Shown here: positions 13,225 through 23,475 of the stretch, in pieces
Numbering within the stretch: the stretch's first letter is position 1
Layout: the number at the start of each line of letters is the position of its first letter
Assembly (NCBI GenBank): GCA_021234155.1
Contig: JAJEKV010000075.1
Span: forward strand, 2,504,522 to 2,568,521
DNA: 64,000 nt
Source: Isoetes taiwanensis
Taxonomy: Eukaryota > Streptophyta > Lycopodiopsida > Isoetales > Isoetaceae
Reading direction: 5' to 3'
The notes under the pieces: model-generated
What the model was told of the DNA's origin: nothing
The model's database searches: none
The model's input: only the letters and a program-made list of their open reading frames with translations
Translations under genes and position numbers: made by a program

Positions 13225-13512
13225 ACGCCACGAGATTCAACTCAGTCAAAATTTGAAGAGACCGAGCACTTCCAAGAGTACACCAATCTTCCGATCCAAA
13301 GAGCACTGTTCGAACGCCTACTTCGAGAAGCTATGCAAGAATTCAAGACGGACTATCTGGTCATACCAATGATGGTGCAGTGTTGCCCGGAAGAAGTCGA
13401 AGTAGAGCTGATCCAGCTATTCGAGGAGGCCAACCTATGTACAATGGACATTGTGAGAGTTTTGAAACCTCAAAATGCGCGGAATGACCCAGGTCATGCA
13501 TTTTTTAGTTAA
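13225..13512 (+). pseudogene. Histone H3-fold remnant, H3 or CENH3-like
   Basis: The frame is open for 95 codons between an upstream TAA (13,222) and a TAA at 13,510. About 75 residues can be laid on the histone H3 fold without a gap. HFQEYTNLPIQ falls on the alpha-N helix, RLLREAMQEFKTD on helix 1 (canonical RLVREIAQDFKTD), LIQLFEEANLC on helix 2 (canonical LVGLFEDTNLC), and VRV on the following KRV. The middle between FKTD and the LFE motif is poorly conserved. The DIQLARRI end of H3 is changed beyond recognition, and no start codon or H3 N-tail can be followed; the sequence from 12,990 is rich in Lys and Arg but broken. TNLPI, where canonical H3 has TELLI, is reminiscent of centromeric H3, whereas EFKTD is closer to canonical H3. 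Most likely a decayed H3/CENH3 copy; expression is not excluded. Confidence 0.55.
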
Positions 13513-13675
13513 AATTTTCCAAAATAAGCCACAAAATGTTTGGCATGTACATTCTAGCTATTTTCCATACATTCTATTAGCTTGTAGCACTTCATATTAG
13601 TTTTTCAATCTATTTGGACCTCAACTTAAAAGAATTTCCACAATGACAAGAATCTAACCTCCCACCCAAAGGTGA

Positions 13676-14390
13676 AACCCCCAAAAAAACCACGTGCCAA
13701 CCACTGAGGGCGAGCATCATTTGTGTTTGAACTATGAACCTTAATTATATTTAAGTTCAACATATTAGAAAATAGTAATGTCCAAGATGTTTAGGGTTAG
13801 AACACAAGACCCCTTAAGCTAGATAATAGACAATACTTTGCATTCTTCTTAGCTTAGTTGCCGCTCTTAACTAACTAAGCATCTTCTTGTCTACACAGCT
13901 GTAATATAGCCAAACTTTTTTCTTAGCAACCCAGCTAGTTGCCAAGGGCTTAGAAATTGTTGCCACACGTTGGTATGACACATGAACACATGGTGTCTTC
14001 CACCACACCTTTTGTGTGGTGGAACCCCCAAAAAAACCACGTGCCAACCACTGAGGGCGAGCATCATTTGTGTTTGAACTATGATCCTTAATTATATTTA
14101 AGTTAAACATATTAGAAAATAGTAATGTCCAAGATGTTTAGGGTTAGAACACAAGACCCCTTAAGCTAGATAATAGACAATACTTTGCATTCTTCTTATC
14201 TTAGTTGCCGCTCTTAACTAACTAAGCATCTTCTTGTCTACACAGCTGTAATTTTGCCAAACTTTTTTCTTAGCAACCCAGTTAGTTGCCAAGGGCTTAG
14301 AAATTGTTGCCACACATTGGTATGACACATGAACACATGCCATAGATGCACCATCATCAGGTGTCTTCCACCACACCTTTGATATCATAG
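13676..14390 (+). repeat. 347 bp near-identical tandem duplication
   Basis: The segment starting AACCCCCAAAAAAACCACG at 13,676 repeats at 14,023 with very few changes. The second copy has about 20 extra bases near 14,340 (CCATAGATGCACC...). The high similarity means the duplication is recent. No coding content recognised. Confidence 0.9.
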
Positions 14391-14639
14391 ATAATTGTCC
14401 AGGAATTCATTCTACCAAGGCATTTTAGCCTAATACACCAAGTATACCCCTACGATAAGTCTCCTTACCACCCCATGACAACAAATAAGTACCTTTCTCA
14501 GCTCTTAGTAAAGTGCCAAATGCCAAGAGGGTCATTGGGTTAGAGTAGATAAAAGCATAAATATAGAAATTGTAGAATCAATAGAGATAAATAATTGTTG
14601 TCTGTGGTATTAGCTGCTTTGTGCACTTTAGGGCAGTCA

Positions 14640-16400
14640 AATAGGCCAGGTGAACCTTATTGCAGATCCTTGATCCCTCAACACATGAACCACTCGACCA
14701 CATCAAGCAATTCGAAACTATGAAAACAACCTTATGGAGGAAACTTCGACAAATCAAAGATCAAGTCAAGAAACAGGGGAAGCTTGACTACAAAGGACAA
14801 TTGAAACATCAAGAACAATCACATGAGTTGCCAAGAAGGGCTACTCAATAGCTAAAAGGCATCAGGGCACTTATGCCTTGATCACAATAGGGAAGAAACT
14901 TGGGAGAAACATTGTCCAGCCAAGGATATCCTCCTAGTGCCATATTCTCCACATTGACAGATTATTGTCACAGCTCCACCACCAACAAGTAGATGACTTT
15001 ATTGACTATTCACATCATGAGTTTCAGAGATGAGACCAAACAAATTTCCTAGGAGGGCAATTATCTCGACATACATGCCATGGCAATGTCGGATCTAGAC
15101 TTCACACACGTAGGTGCTTTGAATACGAAAGAATTACAAGCCATCAAGGCCAAACTATCCAAGGATAATAGTATGGCCAAACTGCAATTGACTTCTTCCT
15201 CATCAGCTCTGATTCTTCAGAATAGCTATATTGGCCTTGACAACACCATCTCAAGACCATGATGACCTTCTACCTTAGAGTTTGGAGATCAAGCACCATC
15301 GAGAAGAGACAACATGGGGGTCAAATACCAACATTAATAATAACCGATTATTGGAGACTATAGTTCCTGCACATGGATGTGAATAGACTCAGCTCCCAAG
15401 AAGAGAGGTTGCACATTCCAAAGTGGTAAAGCACTCAACGTTGTCTCAATCTTATAGCGGCAACATGAGACGGCTAAGGCGGAGAAATGAATCGACCTCT
15501 AGGGGCGACCCAACAACATCGAATCAAGAGTTAGAAGGAATTTCCTCAAATCTCGTAACCTGCATGATAGGATGAGTCAACATGGAAGATCCTAGAGAGT
15601 AAAAAACATTACCTTCAAGCTTTTTAGGATGAGATACCAAGACCTTACATTGTACACTACGTCATCAAGTCCACAAGTATGGATACCTTTTAATAAAGAA
15701 AGTCCACATCAATATTAAGGAGGAGGACAATCAAAATATCTTCGACAAAAAGAGCACATCACATGAATGGTGCTTCAATAATGGAGTGCAAATCATTAAA
15801 GTTGTTGCGTAGATGCATTATAAAGGATGAGGTTGACTATATCCTTAGGCTAGAAGCTGTTGCCCAAACTTTAAGCACAAGGAGGAGGATAATACGTAAG
15901 GAAATTGCTAAGCTGATTAAGGAATTCCATGCCCTCTTTTTGGATGAAATTGTGAATTACTGCCCTATAGAGGCGTGGAGTGTGAGATTACTCTCGCACC
16001 AATGCTAGGCTCCATAAAGAATGAACACTCCAGAGCTGGAAAAGCTAAAGAAGCAATTGTAGGAATTGCTAGACCTTGGGTTCATTCGGCCAAGTGTATC
16101 GCCCTTTGGAGCTCCCATTCTTCTTGCAAAGAAGAAAGGCAAAAGTCTAAGAAAGTACATTGATTATCGTCAACTGAATAATAAAACGATAAAGAACAAG
16201 TATGCATGGCGAAGGGCACATGACCTAATGGATCAGCTCCAAGGGCAAGAGTCTTCTCCAAAATTGAGGTCGGGCTATCACCAAATTCGCATTAAGGAAG
16301 AAGACATTCATAAGACCGATCTGAGAACCAGTATGGGCACTATGAGTTTACAATTACGCCCTTTGACCTATATCATTTTAGGCAGCTCTGCAATAAGAAA
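14640..16400 (+). mobile_element. Ty3/gypsy retrotransposon pol fragment, decayed
   Basis: The clear part is the start of the reverse transcriptase domain. LIKEFHALFLDE (near 15,925) and VECEITL (near 15,980) match the usual run-in, followed by LDLGFIRPSVSPFGAPILLA and a KYIDYRQLNNKTIKNKY block (16,069-16,200), then SGYHQIRIKEEDIHKT (16,270-16,315). Frameshifts occur near 16,030 and 16,255. The fragment ends before the YxDD catalytic box, so no active enzyme is possible. Upstream, 14,660-15,260 has short open pieces that could be gag or protease remains (for example DHNREETWEKHCPAKD near 14,880), but these are weak. No LTRs were found at either side. Confidence 0.75.
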
Positions 16401-16434
16401 CAACTAGACCTTATATTAATAAGAAACAACTAGA

Positions 16435-16565
16435 TGTTATGTGCTAGACACCCCTCAATTGCTCGCATGTTACATCTTACGTGCTTGTAATGCTGGGCAA
16501 CGAACCTCTATTGCTCGTCGTGCTAGATCTTATATGTTCGTCATGCTAGGCACCTCGCATCTAGT
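16435..16565 (+). repeat. Imperfect ~50 bp repeats
   Basis: TTGCTCGy.TG and the phrase TGCTAGr.. recur about three times with variation directly after the retrotransposon fragment. Function unknown. Confidence 0.5.
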
Positions 16566-16589
16566 TTGTGATCCCAATCATCATCCAAG

Positions 16590-16745
16590 CGACAAACAGA
16601 CAGACAGGCAGGCAGGCAGACAAACAGACAGGCATGTAGACAGGTAGACAAGCAGACATACAAACAGACAAACAGACAGACAGGCAGGCATGCATGCATG
16701 CATCATGCATGCAGGCAGGCAGGCAACCAGACAAACAGGCAGAAG
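16590..16745 (+). repeat. (CAGA/CAGG)n compound microsatellite
   Basis: Tetranucleotide units CAGA, CAGG and CATG repeat with interruptions. Cysteine-rich minus-strand open frames here are only translations of the repeat. Confidence 0.95.
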
Positions 16746-18290
16746 CACAAGAAGCACTGCAGAAAGCAGACATTCATGTTGAAGGTGATTTTTCAAATTA
16801 GGCTTCTTGAGTTATTGAAGATGAATACCACACCCTTCAGAATTGCCTAGCATTTGGGTCTATTTGGGCACGTTATCACTAGTCGTTGCATGTGATGTTG
16901 GAAACAATATCAGTAGGGGCACCAACATCATATCTCTAGGAGGTAATGGACATGGGTATGTGAACTTAGTTGTGCCCTTTGTCGCTACATTAAAATGTAC
17001 CAATGTACAGTTTATCAGCAAGCCTATTACTGCTAAGGTTTAATCCTCGACAACCCTTCGGGGCAGGTCTTTTAAATCCTAGATAGTAATAGATCTGTTA
17101 TGCTCTTTGGTTGGGTCCCACATGCCTTTTTGGTCTTCGTGGATGGAAGAAACTAATTTTATTCTTTAGCTACGCTGTAAAAAAACCACATAATATCATA
17201 GGATACATGTCATGTTTGTGCATAAGTTTTTCCTTCTTGGGACACTTTGAATTGTCATTACTATACATTAAGGGCATTTACAACTGCTAGAGAGTTCCAA
17301 TTTTCTCGATCTCCTTGTGAATATGCACACGAGGGTTTTCATGTCGCCAAGCTATTAGAAAGGAATATTCCTAGGAATGAGCCAATCAATGGTTAAGAAT
17401 ATAGAATAGTAGGTTCAAATATAAAAATTAGTTTTTACTTTTAGAGAAGACTGATATGGAAGACAATATGCCTTTTCAAGTTCACTCTTTATCATACTGC
17501 CTCTTGTTTTGAGTGCTATGCTTAGGAAAATTGTTATGGGGACTTCTCTTTCTTTCATTGTATGATCTAACCTTAAATTATGGTTGGTGTCAAGCCTTAA
17601 ATTTCTGATGTCTATGGCTGTTTTCTAGATCTTCGTTTGCAATACACACTATGCCCCTTAATAAATTTGTCATAGAAGAAACCACAAGAAGCATAGCAGA
17701 ATAGAGGACATTCATGTAGAATGCAATGGTTCTATGGCAACATAAAGCCATCATTCTTGGAGAAGACGGGCCTTTTTGGAACATCCATTTTTTCCATGAG
17801 ACCTTTTTCTACAGGTTATATATTTAATTAGTTCTAGGTTTTCATCATCGGCGTTCCTCTTGAGCGTTCTTTTTTTTTTTTTGGTTGCCCCTAAGGGGCA
17901 AGCCCTTGATTGAGGGAGGGTTTGTGGCATATTCTAGGCATATGCGAAGATATGCCTAGAATATGTCAATGACCGCTCCAAACCCATAATAGGTCAGAAA
18001 CTCTGGTTTGCCCCTCGCTTCTAGACGACCACTCGAAAGCGGGCTAACCGAGCCCGCCCCCAAGGCTCCTAGTTCCCCGGCGAAATCAATTTCCATGGTG
18101 TGATTCGAGCATGTATCGTAAAAACATTTAACATGTATGCAAATGGATTGGCATTGGCATCTTCGGTGCTTTCGAGGCAGCGCCCCCCCGCTTCATTACT
18201 TGCATGCCCATTACACACAATTATCCATATGGAAATCAACGAATATCATGCTCAAACACTACCGCAATCATACAAAACCAGTCTTGAAGA
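16746..18290. other. Gene-free stretch
   Basis: No gene recognised. An open frame at 16,843-17,043 shows no known domain. Around 17,875-18,080 the sequence becomes GC-richer and holds the perfect hairpin listed separately. Confidence 0.4.
17928..17965. other. Perfect 16 bp stem hairpin
   Basis: CATATTCTAGGCATAT (17,928-17,943) is followed by the six-base loop GCGAAG and the exact reverse complement. It is not at the edge of any feature I can recognise. Confidence 0.9.
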
Positions 18291-18296
18291 TGCTCG

Positions 18297-19440
18297 ATTC
18301 TTGGTGTGGAAACGAGTATGTGACGATACTTTGGTGCTGCAGTTGCCTTATTAGCCTTTTTAAAAGAAATCTCATACTTTTAATGTCTTCCTAATGCTAA
18401 TTAGTCGCCCACATTCAATCGCGGTAAGAGCCGATATGGGGGAAGCACTTTCATCCCAGGTAGTTTTATTTATGTAAGGATTGTTAAGTAGCTCAAGTTA
18501 ACTAATTTGATTTACCTTTCAAGGAAGATATAGTGGGACAATATGGGGAGTAGTTCCTAAAATGGCTTGAGAACGTCATGCAAAGATGATTGATAAGGTG
18601 AGTAATTTCCTCTTACTTTCTCCTGTTTTGAATTTAGTAAGATTGAAAAGTGGCAAAGGATGGTTTTAGTCGGTGGAAGCAAAATATATCACCTTTCCGT
18701 ATCTCGAAAGATGTTTCAGCCCCACATGTTGCATGGATTATCTCATTTTGACATCCTTATAAGAGATTTGCTTGCCACAAATGTTTGACCAAATACCTTC
18801 ACGCTGATGGAGGTTTACAATAACTCTTCCCGGAAAAGAATGTAAATTTCGGTTATTCGGATCATAGCATTTATTCCTACTAGCAAAGAATTTGTCCATG
18901 ATATTAAAAATACCTCAGATGATTGCAATAAATGCATAAAGGCATTGCATTAGGGAGGTATTTTAGCAACCAGATGCCGCTTCCCAACTGACAGCAGTAG
19001 AATCAATAGACAAATATGTATTTCTTACTTGGAGCGTATTACTGCAGATAGTGTATGAAGCACTTGCTGAAGCTCGCATACAAGAGTCAGACTTATCAGC
19101 TGTTGCTGTTACTATTGGGCCTAGTCTCAGTCCATGCTTAGATGGTCGTGTCGTCATTTGTGGAGTTTTTATCTTATTCAAGAAGTTTCTTTGCTCATAC
19201 TATCTTTTAATGCAGTGGAAAGTTTATAAAGTCGTAGTTCAGGTTTTACAAATGTCCATGGAATTAAAAGCACGTACATTTTTTTCCACATAAGCATCCG
19301 CTATGGTAAGCTTTTCCCATTTAGTATTTAAGAAGCTTTCCTGTTGTCTCAAATGTCTTGCGCGCATTAGACATGGATCAAGAGCTGGTTCAAGATGGAA
19401 GCGAGAATGACAAGGACAGAATAGCTGCTAGCAGAACAGG
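18297..19440 (+). pseudogene. GCP1: GCP1/OSGEPL1-type tRNA threonylcarbamoyltransferase, broken exons
   Basis: The family (TsaD/Kae1/Qri7) makes the t6A37 tRNA modification; the GCP1 branch acts in organelles. Four pieces appear in family order. (1) 18,297-18,347 encodes ILGVETS, CDDT and GAAVA, the N-terminal signature G.ETSCDDT, with one extra base after ETS and two after CDDT. (2) 18,424-18,459 reads VRADMGEALSSQ before a CAG|GTAG. (3) 18,524-18,597, flanked by a good acceptor (TTTCAAG) and donor (AAG|GTGAGT), reads EDIVGQYG, then after a lost base VVPKMA, a stop, and ERHAKMIDK. (4) 19,048-19,141, after acceptor ACTGCAG, reads IVYEALAEARIQ and SDLSAVAVTIGP. Pieces 3 and 4 join in phase. 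A weaker match (SENDKDRIAAS, near 19,400) fits a downstream exon. Metal-binding HxxxH and later parts are missing. Retained splice sites show a genomic copy, not a retrocopy. Confidence 0.72.
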
Positions 19441-20971
19441 AAGTTGGAATCATGCTGGCCAATACTTGGTAAGGCTTAAAAAAAGAAAAAAGGATCCCGC
19501 TCATATTGATTTCAATAAAATCTTGTTTTTCATGCTTTTACTCGATTTTATGATGCTTTTCAAGATGCATCAGGCTTATACCGCCATTCTCTTTGCCATA
19601 ACTACCAACATTATCACTTACATGACCACAGTGTTGCACAGAAGAAATGCTACATCTGCCAGTGATGTGAATAACTCTAGACATATTGGTCATGGTTTGA
19701 TATTTCTAGAGAATTACATTGAATTGATTGATTTTTATCATTCCGGAGACCAATTGGCCTATGGGACCCATATAAGGAATATAACAAACTAGTCTAATTG
19801 GTGTAGGTTTGAAACTAGAAAAGTATAAAGCTATTTTTCATTTATTAGTTTGTGAGCAGGGGTTAGGCTTTTGGGTTATCTAAAAATTTAACAGATTACA
19901 TCTAAATAGAGGTTCTAAACAGAATATATCTAAACAAGATTTCTTGATGACATACCGGTTAGAAGACTTAGAGGAAGAAGCCAGCTCCATTTCTGATTTC
20001 CTGTACGAATTAGCACCAGCAAATCTCGAATATGAGTTTGTCGGACGAGGAATGGGATAAGGCGATATTGAGACCCTCTAATAACTATAGAATCATAATG
20101 GAAGTAAGATGACTAGCCAGAGTATCAATACAAAGCTAAGATTCTACAAACTAACTAAATATGGCTTACTTGCTTCTTACGCCATAATATCTTTGAAAAT
20201 CAGAAATCGTTATGGTGATTTGGCTCGTCGCAGAAGAAGCGTCTGTGTCGGTATACGAGTCTAGGAGTCATGTAAAGCCGATGATCGAATGATACGCAGT
20301 TCGTTTGGAAGGAAGAAGAGCATTGAAGAAATGGAAGGAGAGCAAAAAAGAAAAAGAGCAGAAGAAATGAGAGGCGGATCTGAGAAATCTGAATTAGCGA
20401 CAATTATCATCGTTTGTCATAAGTCTGGTAGACGCCTTCATTTCTGACACATATTTGGGGCGCTACAAGACTATCTCTCTTGCCACTGCAACGGAAGTGG
20501 GCTGTGTACAGGGGAGGCCAGGCTATTATCCGGGATCATTGGCCGACTGATCCATGGACAGTTCTTGTATAGCCCTGGGCATCCTGACTCCATTTTGCTT
20601 TGGATTTCCTTTTATTGCTCGCTTTGATGTGGGGCATAGCCCCCGAGTTTTGTCCCCGGCTATGCCCGCTTGTTTTATATTTGCTACTTGAGACTTGTTA
20701 GGGGCATAGCTCCCGAAGTTTTGGTAGGGCTCATGCCCCAGACAGTGTGTTGTAACGGGGCTTTGACCCCATGTTCTCGTTTCTTTGGGCTTCGCCCTCT
20801 CTGTTCATTAGGGCTTCTCGCCTTTGTTTGTTCTCGTCCCATAACCCGATTGGGTTCCGTGGACGTTAAAAATTTCTTCCTTCCTTCCTTTGGGATTTAT
20901 TTCTTTGTAAGTACTATGATATTTTATGTTACCATGTCAACTTTCTCATTTGATTGTTTTGCTTATTGTAG
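19441..20971. other. Stretch between two pseudogenes
   Basis: No gene recognised. Between 20,630 and 20,745 the phrase GGGGCATAGC(C/T)CCCGA occurs twice directly, with GGCTATGCCC and CTCATGCCCC as inverted partners. Repeats of this kind are common in plant LINE 3' regions, but the source here is unclear. The last bases (TTGCTTATTGTAG) form the acceptor of the next pseudogene. Confidence 0.4.
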
Positions 20972-22526
20972 GGAATAATCCTCTTGACCATCTCTCATTT
21001 CTCGAAAATCTCTCGTGCCCTTGCCATGCGAATGGAGATCGCCTCGGCGAGCTTCGCTCGCCCAACCGGGTATTTTTTTTCTTGCATTGTACTTGTTTGC
21101 CCTTGGGTTTGGAAGCTTGGCACCTTGCATCGGATCTTTTGAGCTGATCAGTTTGATGAAGAGGATATGATGGAGAAGAGGGGCATGGTTTCTTTCTTCA
21201 ACCGGAATTTCGGTGTGTCGGCTTAGGAGGAATTATTTCTCGGATCAAGTTATTGTGTATATTGAGGATAGATTACAATCGAGATGGGGATAGGGCTTTA
21301 CCTCGTTATTTCCGGGCGGTTGCAATGTGTACTTTGGTATGGCAAGACATTATAGATATAAAAACCTCAAGGAAGCCCTTTAGCTCAGATTGCACATGTT
21401 CTCATTATCATTCAAAAGGCCATGGAAACTACTTAATGATTTCTATGAGGAGTATGATATTAAGCATGGCAAAATAGTGCTCCCTCATACAAAACCAATT
21501 CAAAGTTACACTTGTTTGCCCTAGTATATTTTGCTTCTTTCTCTTCAAAAGCAAAGAAGGCCTCTTCAATGATTTGTCCTCTGTTAATTTTATCACAGAT
21601 TTCTCGACAAGGCAGCTCTAAAACAAGGAGGAAAAGAAGAGTTTTCGTGGCCATGCACCCCGACTCAAGTTGAAGAGGTAAAATTGGTGCTCGTGAGTAA
21701 TCCCTATCCGGTTAGTTGTGCTATGGTTAGGAGTAGCCCCCGCGACAAAGTTGGAACTTTTTGTAACTCAAGGCATGAACATGGACAACGAATCGAAGCT
21801 TTAGTGTTCCACCAGCTTTTAATGTTCTTATTTTCTTTCATAGTAAATCTCACTTTTCTACCAATATACGACAAGCTGGTGGTGCCATTTATGAGAAGCC
21901 ACACAAGAAATGAAAGAGGCTTTAGTCTGCTACAAAGGATAGGCATTGGATTTGTGTTGTATGTGTTGGACATGATGGTTGCGTGAAGTAGTGGAAATGA
22001 AAAGAAAAAAGCAAAGGTAAAGTTGAGTATATTTTGGTTGGTGCCGCAGACGGCCTCCGCTTGGTTTGTTTGAGAGCTTCTCCTCCCCGCATTACGGAGT
22101 TTTTTCATGAACAGATGCCTGATTCTATGCACAGTCTGGGTGTGAGCATGGCCTTTGTGAATAGTGGGGTTAGTTTTTTCTTGAGTAGTGCCATTGTGTA
22201 TATGGTTGACAATTCAAATCCTCCGTGGCTTCGAAACGATATTGACAAGGGCCACCTGGACTACTACTACTGGGTTCTCGTCCTTGTCACTGCCATCAAC
22301 CTTCTCTTTGAGTAGTGCCATTGTGTATATGGTTGACAATTCAAATCCTCCGTGGCTTCGAAACGATATTGACAAGGGCCACCTGGACTACTACTACTGG
22401 GTTCTCGTCCTTGTCACTGCCATCAACCTTCTCTTTTATTTGCCACTTGCTTGGTCCTACTTCTATAAAACCACCACCAAATCTGCGCATGACTCCATTG
22501 AATTGGTGGTCAATGATAGACAATGA
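20972..22526 (+). pseudogene. NPF (NRT1/PTR) proton-coupled transporter, C-terminal two-thirds, broken
   Basis: NPF proteins are 12-helix membrane transporters for nitrate, peptides and other solutes. After a T-rich intron end with acceptor TATTGTAG, the family order can be followed through several frames: GIILLTIS; LYLFALGFGSLAPCIGSF (21,075-21,134); ADQFDEEDMMEKRGMVSFF (21,142-21,198); KPQGSPLAQIAHV (near 21,365); HRFLDKAAL (21,594-21,620); TPTQVEEVKLVL; VTQGMNMDN; LPIYDKLVVPFMRS; NERGFSLLQRIGIGF; HEQMPDSMHSLGVSMAF; LDYYYWVLVLVTAINLLFYLP. There are at least four frameshifts, several stops (for example 21,985, just after DMMVA) and a 127 bp tandem duplication near the end. The N-terminal exons, including the ExxER region, are not found upstream. 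It is one of the best-supported gene remnants in the window and is clearly non-functional. Confidence 0.85.
22181..22434 (+). repeat. 127 bp tandem duplication inside the NPF pseudogene
   Basis: Copies 22,181-22,307 and 22,308-22,434 appear identical over nearly their whole length. 127 is not a multiple of three, so the duplication shifts the frame; the first copy runs into the stop in TTTGAGTAG. The short match TTGAG at both junctions suggests slippage or microhomology repair. Confidence 0.92.
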
Positions 22527-23120
22527 ATTGTCCATCTTTGTTCATAAAATTGTACGAAACTTGTATCTACCCGTAATTACTTCACAATATGATGCAAGCC
22601 TAATGCTTGCACACACTTTATATAGCAACAAATTCTTCACATTGAGTGCATCAAATGAGGTTTGACTATTGGCCATGACCAAATTGAGTGCATCAAATGA
22701 CATCAAACGAGGTTTGACTATTGCCTAGGACCAAAGTTCACTATACATGTCATCATTTAACTCCATTTCAATTTTTATGTTATAAAAATTTGATTGAACT
22801 AGAAAAATCTAGTGCAAGTATCTACCTTACCCTATAAAACCCCAAATATGCAAGATGGCAAAATGCCTTCAAGTTTATCCCATTCTGATCCTATAAGAAT
22901 TTCATATGTTGTCAGGAGCCAAACAAAGCAAGCTTACTAATCCAATGATAACCTTCCTATTTAATTGTATTGCCTTTTCTGTTCTCATTTTTTTCTTTTT
23001 TACTTATTACATGGAAGTGACATGTATGCAGATTTCAGCATTTTGCAATGGTCGAAATGAAATTCGTGCCCAGGTCTGATTCTGCTGTCAGAACTTCGCT
23101 TCTCAAGCCACGTGTGTTGA
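22527..23120. other. Gene-free stretch
   Basis: No gene recognised. Near 22,640-22,725 the phrase ATTGAGTGCATCAAATGA and GAGGTTTGACTATTG each occur twice. Confidence 0.4.
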
Positions 23121-23475
23121 ATGTCATAAATGAAAAAGGCACATGTCATGATAATTCACGCCATCTCGAACGACGAAAAAATCTCAAATTAAGACACTCA
23201 TCATTATTGCACACAATCCTTCAAAATCGATGTCATAAATGAAAAGGCATATGTCACGATAATTCACACTATCTCAAACTACGAAAAAAAGGCATTATGT
23301 CAATTTTGCACACTCATCATTGCACATAATCATTCAAAATCAATGTCATAAATGAAAACGGGACATGTCTATCTCGAACGACGAAAAGGACACATGTCAA
23401 TTTTGCACACTCATTATTATTGCACATAATCATTCAAAATAGATATTATAAATGAAAAAGGCATATATCGTGATT
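23121..23475 (+). repeat. ~110 bp tandem repeat, three copies plus a partial
   Basis: Units start with ATGTCATAAATGAAAA at 23,121, 23,230 and 23,343, and a diverged ATATTATAAATGAAAA at 23,453. Spacings are 109, 113 and 110 bp. Each unit ends with a CACTCAT..TTGCACA..CAAAAT block. Confidence 0.9.

Noticed and set aside
16561-16796. Cysteine-rich minus-strand open frames.
   Set aside because: They are translations of the CAGA/CAGG microsatellite and keep open in more than one frame for that reason.
22034-22526. The end of the NPF sequence considered as an intact small transporter gene.
   Set aside because: It is a fragment of two or three helices, and its frame is broken by the 127 bp duplication.
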